DNA from: Nitrospinota bacterium
Lineage (GTDB): Bacteria; Nitrospinota; Nitrospinia; UBA9942; JAHJSF01
Assembly (NCBI GenBank): GCA_018830405.1
Contig: JAHJSF010000130.1
Span: forward strand, 1 to 12,126
Direction: 5' to 3'
DNA length: 12,126 bases
Numbering within the stretch: position 1 is the first letter of the stretch; the number at the start of each line of letters is the position of its first letter. The notes under the pieces were generated by a model. It worked only from the letters and a program-made list of their open reading frames with translations. It was not told the origin of the DNA and ran no database searches. This document shows positions 6,778 through 12,126 of this stretch, piece after piece. The position numbers and the translations under genes were made by a program.

Positions 6778-8220
6778 ATGGCCTCTAATATTCCCCTCCC
6801 ATTTCCTTTTAAGCAGATGAAAGATATTGTAACGCAGGTCAGAGAAACTATCAGGAGGGAAAAACTTCTAACCGGCGGGGAGAAGGTTTTGGTTGCCCTT
6901 TCGGGGGGAGCCGATTCTATCGCCCTCCTCAACCTACTCAATACGCTTAGTGGTGAGTTTAATATATCCCTGGCCATTGCCCACCTTAACCACTCTATTC
7001 GGGGAGACGAGGCGGATCGGGACGAAGAGTTCGTCAAAAGGGTAGGCGGCCAAATGGGGGTAGAAACCTTCACCGATAAAATCGACGTTCCCAAATATCA
7101 GAATGAGCATGGCCTATCGGTTGAAACAGCGGCCCGCGAGGTTAGATATAAATTTCTCCAGCGCATAGCTAAAAAGATTGGGGCAGGTAGAATAGCCACC
7201 GGACACTCCGCCGAGGATCAGGCTGAAACGGTTTTGATGCGGCTTCTGCGGGGATCCGGGGCGGGGGGGCTAAGCGGAATCCCCGTGGTCAGGGGGAAGA
7301 TTATAAGACCCCTGATAGATGTCAGACGCCATCAGATTATAGAACTTCTGAGAGGTCAGGGGATTGAGTATATAGATGACTCGACCAATCTCGATCTATC
7401 AATGACCAGAAACAGGCTAAGGCACGACCTTATTCCAAAGCTGATTCAAGACTACAATCCGAATATCGTAGAGACCCTCAATTCTACCGCCTCACTGAGC
7501 CGGGGAGAGGATGACTACCTTGAGACTATCGTCTCTGAGGAGATTAAAAGGGTCACCCAGGCCGAGGGGGCAGGTTTTGTAGAATTTAATCTGGCCTCCT
7601 TTACGCCCCTGCATATTGCCATCCGGAGGAGACTGATAAGGAGGGGGATTGAGGATGTCAGGGGAAGTCTGCTCGGTATCGGCTATTCACATATAGAAGA
7701 GATATTAACCCTGATAGATTGGTCAGATTCCCCCAAGAGTATAGACCTCCCAGCGGATATTATCATCCACATCAGGTACGGGAGAATGGGAATATATGCC
7801 AGGGAATCTCTTCCCGCCTATCCCGGCTTTGAGAAAGAAATCCAGATTCCGGGAGAAACTATAATCCCTGAAATTGGCCTGAAGGTGTCGGCTGAGATTA
7901 TTTCAGGGGGCACTTCTTCCCCTCTCGACAACGATGAGAGAGGGCTTGAACAGATATTTGATATCGGCCTAGCCGAGAAAGGGTTGACCGTCAGAAACAG
8001 GAGAGACGGAGACAGATTCTCCCCGAACGGGATTGTGGGGAGCAAAAAGATTAAAGATTTTCTTATCGACAAAAAGGTCTGCCGCGAGGAACGTAATGGC
8101 ATCCCGATATTTGTTTCGGGAAAAGATATTGTCTGGATTGCAGGATATCGCCGGTCGTCTGTCGGGGTGGTTAAGGATATAGAAAAGGGGGGCATCCGTC
8201 TAAGGATAACCCCCCTATAA
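6778..8220 (+). CDS. tilS: tRNA(Ile)-lysidine synthase
   Basis: TilS attaches lysine to C34 of the tRNA(Ile) whose anticodon is CAU, so that it reads AUA instead of AUG. That is essential, and relevant here because ATA is common in the neighbouring genes. The 480-residue protein carries the PP-loop SGGADS at 42-47, the LNHSIRGDEADRDEEFV segment (70-86) and GRIATGHSAEDQAETVLMRLLRGSG (137-161). The C-terminal TilS domain, RNRRDGDRFSP onward, covers about 406-460. GAGGAG at 6768-6773 is 4 bases before ATG 6778. A second in-frame ATG at 6817 fits the usual N-terminus of the family but has no ribosome binding site. The 120-bp gap before it holds no gene and no clear promoter, so read-through from acyP is likely. 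Confidence 0.94.
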   Translation: MASNIPLPFPFKQMKDIVTQVRETIRREKLLTGGEKVLVALSGGADSIALLNLLNTLSGEFNISLAIAHLNHSIRGDEADRDEEFVKRVGGQMGVETFTDKIDVPKYQNEHGLSVETAAREVRYKFLQRIAKKIGAGRIATGHSAEDQAETVLMRLLRGSGAGGLSGIPVVRGKIIRPLIDVRRHQIIELLRGQGIEYIDDSTNLDLSMTRNRLRHDLIPKLIQDYNPNIVETLNSTASLSRGEDDYLETIVSEEIKRVTQAEGAGFVEFNLASFTPLHIAIRRRLIRRGIEDVRGSLLGIGYSHIEEILTLIDWSDSPKSIDLPADIIIHIRYGRMGIYARESLPAYPGFEKEIQIPGETIIPEIGLKVSAEIISGGTSSPLDNDERGLEQIFDIGLAEKGLTVRNRRDGDRFSPNGIVGSKKIKDFLIDKKVCREERNGIPIFVSGKDIVWIAGYRRSSVGVVKDIEKGGIRLRITPL

Positions 8221-8306
8221 TACGAAGTTGCCTTCAAACGCTAACTGCGTTGGCTTCGTCGCTTCCTCCTTGCCGCCTTGTTATCATTTTTAATGCAATT
8301 TCGTAT
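8220..8306. repeat. 87-bp element with inverted ends between convergent genes (MITE- or REP-like)
   Basis: The ends ATACGAAGTTGC (8220-8231) and GCAATTTCGTAT (8295-8306) are inverted repeats matching at 11 of 12 positions. Inside, ACGAAG (8222-8227) can instead pair with CTTCGT (8253-8258) around a small AACGC-TAACT-GCGTT hairpin. The element starts at the last base of tilS and ends 6 bp before the end of the protease gene. It could be a short non-autonomous repeat or a bidirectional terminator; no coding sequence is supported. Confidence 0.5.
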
Positions 8307-8311
8307 AAAGT

Positions 8312-9835
8312 CTATTTGTTGCGGACGGTGAAGGCGAGGAAACGGGTACTCCTCCCATCTCTTAAAAGAATGGTTATTGTGTCTCCATCCTTTATGTTAG
8401 CAATCGCCTTGTTAAAATCATCAACCCCCTTTATGTTGCTCCGGTTTATCTGATATATAATCTGCCCTTCGCTGACTCCGGCCATATAGGCTGAACTGTT
8501 CCGGTCTACCGAGGAAACAATAACCCCGTCTAACGATTTTAGTTGGAGGCTTTGGGCAATCTCAGGGGTAATCTTCTGAACGGAAATCCCTATCTTTGAT
8601 TCAGTCCTTTGGGCCTCTATGGAGGGCTCATCATCTTTGAGTTCCCCTATCTCGACACCTATTGTCTTCTTTTTACCGTTCCTTATCAGGGTAATCGAAA
8701 GTTTATTGTTCGGCTTCGTCTCGGCTACCGCCTTACTCAGGTCTGTGGCCTTATTTATTTTTTTACCCGCAAACTCAATGATAACATCTCCCCTCTCTAT
8801 CCCCGCCTTGGCTGCCGGGCTATCTTCCACCACATCGCCCACCAGGGCGCCGTTATTGGTTTTCAGACCGAATGCCTTTTGCATCTCGGGGGTAATCTCC
8901 TGAATCGCTACACCAAGCCAACCCCTGGTGACAACCCCCCTTATCTTTAGATCTTCCAAGACATTCTTGGCCATATTGATCGGGATGGCAAAGCCTATCC
9001 CTATGTTCCCATTTCCGCCAGCGGTAAATATAGCCGAGTTGATACCCACAACTTCCCCCTTGGTATTATATAGAGGCCCTCCACTGTTGCCCGGGTTTAT
9101 AGAGGCATCGGTCTGGATAAAATTATCGTACGGCCCCTGCCCTATCATTCTCCCCTTGGCACTGACTATACCGGCGGTGACGGTATGTCCCAATCGAAAG
9201 GGATTGCCTATGGCCAGAACCCACTCACCAACCTCAAGGGCATCCGAGTCACCCAAGGTTGTGGCTGGGAGTGCTTTCTTAGGTTCAACCTTGATAAGGG
9301 CAATATCTATCTTGGCATCACTCCCGATCATCTTGGCATCGTATTCGGTCCCATCTGAAAGGGTGACCTGAATTTTATCCCCCTTGCTGACCACATGACG
9401 GTTGGTAAGAATGTATCCATCCTCGCTTATGACAAAGCCTGAGCCGAGAGATTGCCTCGGTCGGCTGCTGTTGGGCATCTCCTCAAAGAACTTATCGAAG
9501 AATTCCCAGAAGGGATCGTCGCTCCTCCGGTTATTAGGAAAACCTTCGAAGGGGTTTTGCTGAGGTGTCTTTACGATGGATGTTGAGCTTATATTGACAA
9601 CAGATGGATTTGACCGTTTGACAATGTCTACAAATGAAGGCATTCCGGCCAAACTGCCCGGCTGTAACGGGACAGGGATCGTCGGCTCTTTGGCCACAGC
9701 TCTATCCTCGTATAGACCAAATACATTGTCCGTATATCTACTTATAAATCTCGCCAGCAAAAGGCTGGTGGTAAGTATCACCACCCCCATGATAATAACT
9801 ACTAATGTCTTTGAAATAGGTTTTTCCGTTTTCAC
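8312..9835 (-). CDS. Deg/HtrA-family periplasmic serine protease (Do-like)
   Basis: This 507-residue envelope quality-control protease degrades or refolds damaged proteins. One hydrophobic segment near the N-terminus (10-30) acts as a signal or anchor. The trypsin-like domain follows, with catalytic H147 in TNRHVV, D177 in KIDIALIKV and S251 in GNSGGPL. The insert PFWEFFDKFFEEMP before it is the Q-linker or LA-loop type of Do proteases. Two PDZ domains follow, at about 305-395 and 415-500, which favours DegP/DegQ over single-PDZ DegS. No clear signal-peptidase site is seen, so it may stay tethered. The start is GTG at 9835, 7 bases after AAGGGGG. It lies 82 bp downstream of nagZ on the same strand. 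Confidence 0.93.
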   Translation of the reverse strand: MKTEKPISKTLVVIIMGVVILTTSLLLARFISRYTDNVFGLYEDRAVAKEPTIPVPLQPGSLAGMPSFVDIVKRSNPSVVNISSTSIVKTPQQNPFEGFPNNRRSDDPFWEFFDKFFEEMPNSSRPRQSLGSGFVISEDGYILTNRHVVSKGDKIQVTLSDGTEYDAKMIGSDAKIDIALIKVEPKKALPATTLGDSDALEVGEWVLAIGNPFRLGHTVTAGIVSAKGRMIGQGPYDNFIQTDASINPGNSGGPLYNTKGEVVGINSAIFTAGGNGNIGIGFAIPINMAKNVLEDLKIRGVVTRGWLGVAIQEITPEMQKAFGLKTNNGALVGDVVEDSPAAKAGIERGDVIIEFAGKKINKATDLSKAVAETKPNNKLSITLIRNGKKKTIGVEIGELKDDEPSIEAQRTESKIGISVQKITPEIAQSLQLKSLDGVIVSSVDRNSSAYMAGVSEGQIIYQINRSNIKGVDDFNKAIANIKDGDTITILLRDGRSTRFLAFTVRNK

Positions 9836-9868
9836 TTCTTTTCCCCCTTATATCTGTTTACAATTTAG

Positions 9869-9892
9869 GTTACACGTGAGCCGTCATGTAAC
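9869..9892 (-). promoter_or_regulatory. Hairpin in the nagZ-protease gap
   Basis: GTTACACGTGA (9869-9879) and TCATGTAAC (9884-9892) are inverted with a 2-base bulge and a 4-base loop. On the minus strand the stem is followed by CTAAATTG, not a true T-run. It could attenuate transcription from nagZ or be a binding site; no convincing promoter was seen in this gap. Confidence 0.3.
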
Positions 9893-9917
9893 ATTTTAAT
9901 TTACGCTTGGCCAGGTG

Positions 9918-10940
9918 TCATGATAGGTCGGCCATCTTTCCTTTTAAGGAGATTACTCTATCGATTGCATTCTCAATCTTAGCGCTCCACTTATCCCCTT
10001 TTCCGTAGAGGTCTCTCACCTTATCCAAGGCAGCCAACTGATTCTCCAAGATATGGCAGGAGAGAAATATATCTACCCCTGCCCCAATCCCCAGTTCAAC
10101 CGTTTCTCCTATCGTCCACCCTTCCGATATCCCCTTCATCTCAAGGTCGTCAGTGATAATTACCCCCTTAAATCCGAGCTCCTCTCTTAATATTTCATTA
10201 AGAATTATCTTTGATATGGTAGCCGGATATTGAGGGTCAACCTGCGGATAAATAACGTGGGCGGTCATGATGGCCGCAAGACCAGCATTAATAGTCTTTT
10301 TAAAAGGTAGAAGATCATTTTGGGCCATTTCCTCTCTTCCCCTATTGTCAACGGGAAGTGTCAGGTGGGAATCTTCAGCCGTGTTCCCATGTCCCGGAAA
10401 ATGTTTCCCTACGGCTATTATTCCCTTCTCCCCAAGGCTATCTATAACTATCTGCCCCAGCTCAGCTACGAGATTGGGATTGGGGCCAAATGACCTGTCC
10501 CCTATTATAGGATTATCACTGTTTATATCTATATCCAGGACAGGGGCCATATCCATATTTATACCTACCCCGCGCAGTTCTTCCCCCATCATCAGAACGC
10601 TCTCCCTAACTGCCTTCTTATTATTCCCTTGGGAGGCTAAATCTCTGTAGGAACTGTACTGCCTAAATGGGGGGGGAAGACGGAAGACACGTCCCCCTTC
10701 TTGATCTATGGCTATAAGCAGGGGGAGGTTTGGATTTCTCTCCCTCCCCGCCTCTTTTAGAAGACCGCAAAGGTTGGCCAGCTGGGACGGAGATTCAATG
10801 TTGCGTCTAAATAGGATAACCCCCCCTATGCCTTCATCAATAATCATCCTCCTAAGGTTGTCGTCCACCTCTTTCCCTTGAAAGCCAATCATTAACATCT
10901 GGCCTACAAGTTTATTGTATTCAGTCTTTTTTGGGGCCAT
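9918..10940 (-). CDS. nagZ: Glycoside hydrolase family 3 beta-N-acetylglucosaminidase (NagZ-like)
   Basis: NagZ removes GlcNAc from anhydro-MurNAc muropeptides during peptidoglycan recycling in the cytoplasm. The 340-residue single-domain protein has the right length and no signal peptide. Visible motifs are GGVILFRRN (39-47), LLIAIDQEGGRVFRL (74-88), MDMAPVLDI (129-137) and GDRSFG (147-152). The NagZ signature KHFPGHG (179-185), with the general-acid histidine dyad, is present, and the nucleophile is D264 in ITDDLEM. These favour NagZ over secreted beta-glucosidases. The start ATG at 10938-10940 has only a weak purine-rich stretch (AAAGA) before it. The gene is divergent from kdsD across a very AT-rich 81-bp gap and is probably followed by the Deg/HtrA gene. 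Confidence 0.9.
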   Translation of the reverse strand: MAPKKTEYNKLVGQMLMIGFQGKEVDDNLRRMIIDEGIGGVILFRRNIESPSQLANLCGLLKEAGRERNPNLPLLIAIDQEGGRVFRLPPPFRQYSSYRDLASQGNNKKAVRESVLMMGEELRGVGINMDMAPVLDIDINSDNPIIGDRSFGPNPNLVAELGQIVIDSLGEKGIIAVGKHFPGHGNTAEDSHLTLPVDNRGREEMAQNDLLPFKKTINAGLAAIMTAHVIYPQVDPQYPATISKIILNEILREELGFKGVIITDDLEMKGISEGWTIGETVELGIGAGVDIFLSCHILENQLAALDKVRDLYGKGDKWSAKIENAIDRVISLKGKMADLS

Positions 10941-10986
10941 TAAATTATCTTTATAATAATATAAACAAAGAGTTATCTATAATTAA

Positions 10987-11015
10987 TTGACAAGCGTAGG
11001 TAATCATTCTAACAT
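10987..11015 (+). promoter_or_regulatory. kdsD promoter placing the transcript start at the ATG
   Basis: A perfect TTGACA (10987-10992), a 17-bp spacer and TAACAT (11010-11015, four of six matches) end 6 bases before ATG 11022. The DNA upstream (10941-10986) is very AT-rich, as UP elements are. The predicted start falls at about 11021-11023, so the message may be leaderless. Confidence 0.5.
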
Positions 11016-11021
11016 CTAACA

Positions 11022-11984
11022 ATGGTTATTGAACAGGCAAAAAAGGTATTAAGAGTTGAAGGGGAATCTATATTGGCCCTTGTGGATCGCATCGACAATA
11101 AATTCGTAGAGGCGGTTGACATATTAAACGCCTGCGAGGGACGTGTTGTTGTCACCGGTATGGGCAAGTCCGGTCTGATAGGAAAAAAGATTTCCTCAAC
11201 CCTCTCAAGCATCGGGGTTCCCGCCTTCTTCCTCCACCCGGCCGAGGGGATACATGGTGATCTCGGTATGTTGGCCAAGAAGGATGTTGTTATAGGCATA
11301 TCGAACAGCGGCAAGACGGCCGAGCTGCTAAATATCCTCCCCGCCATAAAGAGGCTGGGTCTTAAACTTATCTCTCTGACGGGGGGACTCGATTCCCCAT
11401 TGGCCAAAAAGAGTGATGTCGTCCTTGATGTCTCGGTAGCCGAAGAAGCCTGCCCTTGGGATATGGTCCCGACCAGTAGTACTACCGCAGCTTTGGCTAT
11501 GGGGGATGCCCTAGCTGTTGCCCTTATGCACAAGAAGGGGGTTAAGCCGGAAGACTTTTCACTTCTCCACCCGGGAGGAACCCTCGGCAAGAATATACTT
11601 ATAACGGTCGACGACCTGATGATATCGAGCCAAGACCTGCCCCTAGTATCGCCTGACACCCCATTCAAAGATCTGGTGAGAGAGATAACCAAGAAGAAAA
11701 AGGGGGTGGCCATTGTTGTTAATCAGGCCGGGAAATTGTTGGGGATTGTTACCGATGGAGATATAAGAAGGCTCTTTGGGGGGGATCTGACCGACCCAAC
11801 CTCTTTAACCGCCGGAGACATTATGCATAAAGACCCGCAGACCATTGAGGGGGACGCCTTGGCGGCTAAGGGTCTACGTATTATGGAGGAATTTTCCATC
11901 ACTTCTCTCATCATAATCGACGGAGAAGGCCGTCCGGAGGGACTCATACATCTACACGATATTCTAAAGTCAGGGATAGTTTAG
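11022..11984 (+). CDS. kdsD: D-arabinose-5-phosphate isomerase (KdsD/KpsF type)
   Basis: The enzyme converts ribulose 5-phosphate to arabinose 5-phosphate, the first step to KDO in lipopolysaccharide or capsule synthesis. The 320-residue protein has an N-terminal SIS domain (about 34-168) with VVVTGMGKSGLIGKKI (42-57), HPAEGIHGDLGM (72-83) and ISNSGKTAELL (93-103). LLHPGGTLGK (181-190) follows with the conserved histidine H183. Two CBS domains lie at about 200-262 and 265-320 and are probably regulatory. ATG 11022 fits the usual N-terminus (AKKVLRVEGESI). No ribosome binding site precedes it, and the best promoter starts the transcript at this codon. GutQ is a close paralogue with the same reaction; no gut genes are nearby. 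Confidence 0.93.
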   Translation: MVIEQAKKVLRVEGESILALVDRIDNKFVEAVDILNACEGRVVVTGMGKSGLIGKKISSTLSSIGVPAFFLHPAEGIHGDLGMLAKKDVVIGISNSGKTAELLNILPAIKRLGLKLISLTGGLDSPLAKKSDVVLDVSVAEEACPWDMVPTSSTTAALAMGDALAVALMHKKGVKPEDFSLLHPGGTLGKNILITVDDLMISSQDLPLVSPDTPFKDLVREITKKKKGVAIVVNQAGKLLGIVTDGDIRRLFGGDLTDPTSLTAGDIMHKDPQTIEGDALAAKGLRIMEEFSITSLIIIDGEGRPEGLIHLHDILKSGIV

Positions 11985-11986
11985 TA

Positions 11987-12126
11987 TGTTGTCAACAAAT
12001 AGAATTGTCCGGTTTTGTAGCAAATAAACTGTCCTGTTTGCAGCTACTTGATATTAAGCGGCTTTCTTATCAGAATTGTTGACCTCCTTTCCCTGTGAAT
12101 TATATGTTGCCAGTTTTCTATGTCCG
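11987..12126. mobile_element. Probable end of an insertion sequence next to kdsD
   Basis: Three bases after the kdsD stop is a palindrome, TGTTG-T-CAACA (11987-11997). Two direct repeats follow: TGTCCGGTTTTGTAGC (12006-12021) and TGTCCTGTTTGCAGC (12030-12044), 24 bp apart. Then comes the 3' end of a minus-strand frame. An end with repeated short motifs, a TG terminus and an outward-facing gene end resembles IS21-type elements, which carry multiple repeats at their ends. The other end and any target duplication are outside the window, so the family is uncertain. Confidence 0.4.
12054..12125 (-). CDS. C-terminal 23 residues of an unidentified protein, possibly a transposase gene
   Basis: A minus-strand frame enters from the right edge and ends at TAA (plus 12054-12056). 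It reads GHRKLATYNSQGKEVNNSD then KKAA, a polar, lysine-rich tail. I do not recognise the family. Its position, ending about 10 bp inside the direct repeats, suggests an insertion-sequence gene. The piece is too short to be sure it is coding. Confidence 0.35.
   Translation of the reverse strand, partial: GHRKLATYNSQGKEVNNSDKKAA

Noticed and set aside
8928-9371. 147-codon plus-strand open frame inside the protease gene
   Set aside because: It lies opposite the well-conserved Deg/HtrA catalytic domain, has no ribosome binding site and a proline- and serine-rich composition typical of antisense frames.
11009-11713. 234-codon minus-strand open frame opposite kdsD
   Set aside because: Antisense to the SIS domain, low-complexity serine and arginine content, no initiation signal.

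Overview
The window looks like ordinary bacterial chromosome with a foreign-looking restriction or defence remnant at its left end. A Gram-negative cell with lipopolysaccharide is suggested by an arabinose-5-phosphate isomerase (KdsD type), a membrane-anchored Deg/HtrA protease and a cytoplasmic NagZ-type glucosaminidase. I cannot assign a phylum from the sequence. The housekeeping genes favour AGA/AGG for arginine and ATA for isoleucine.

Region 1 (1-3155) is the odd part. It holds the 3' end of an unidentified gene and then a decayed 5' fragment of a helicase gene. An AT-rich spacer with short direct repeats and a candidate promoter follows. Last comes a large helicase-nuclease gene resembling the restriction subunit (Res) of type III restriction systems. 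That gene is cut by one in-frame TAG between its two RecA-like lobes and is otherwise open from 465 to 3155. Its arginine codons are mostly CGN, unlike the rest of the window, which fits horizontal acquisition followed by decay.

Region 2 (3340-6186, minus strand) carries rimO, then cutA and carA. cutA and carA are 7 bp apart and probably co-transcribed, and a hairpin with a T-rich tail separates rimO from cutA. carB is not next to carA; the foreign region begins there instead.

Region 3 (6295-8220, plus strand) has a good sigma-70-type promoter followed by acyP and tilS. Region 4 (8312-10940, minus strand) has nagZ followed by a Deg/HtrA protease gene. A short element with inverted ends lies between tilS and the protease gene. 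Region 5 (10987-11984, plus strand) is kdsD, whose best promoter predicts a transcript starting at about the ATG. Right after kdsD come a palindrome, two direct repeats and the 3' end of a minus-strand reading frame. These probably mark the edge of an insertion sequence.

I found no convincing new multi-gene system. The most interesting material is the left-hand locus: an unidentified upstream protein, a broken helicase-nuclease, and the trace of a second copy of its 5' end.
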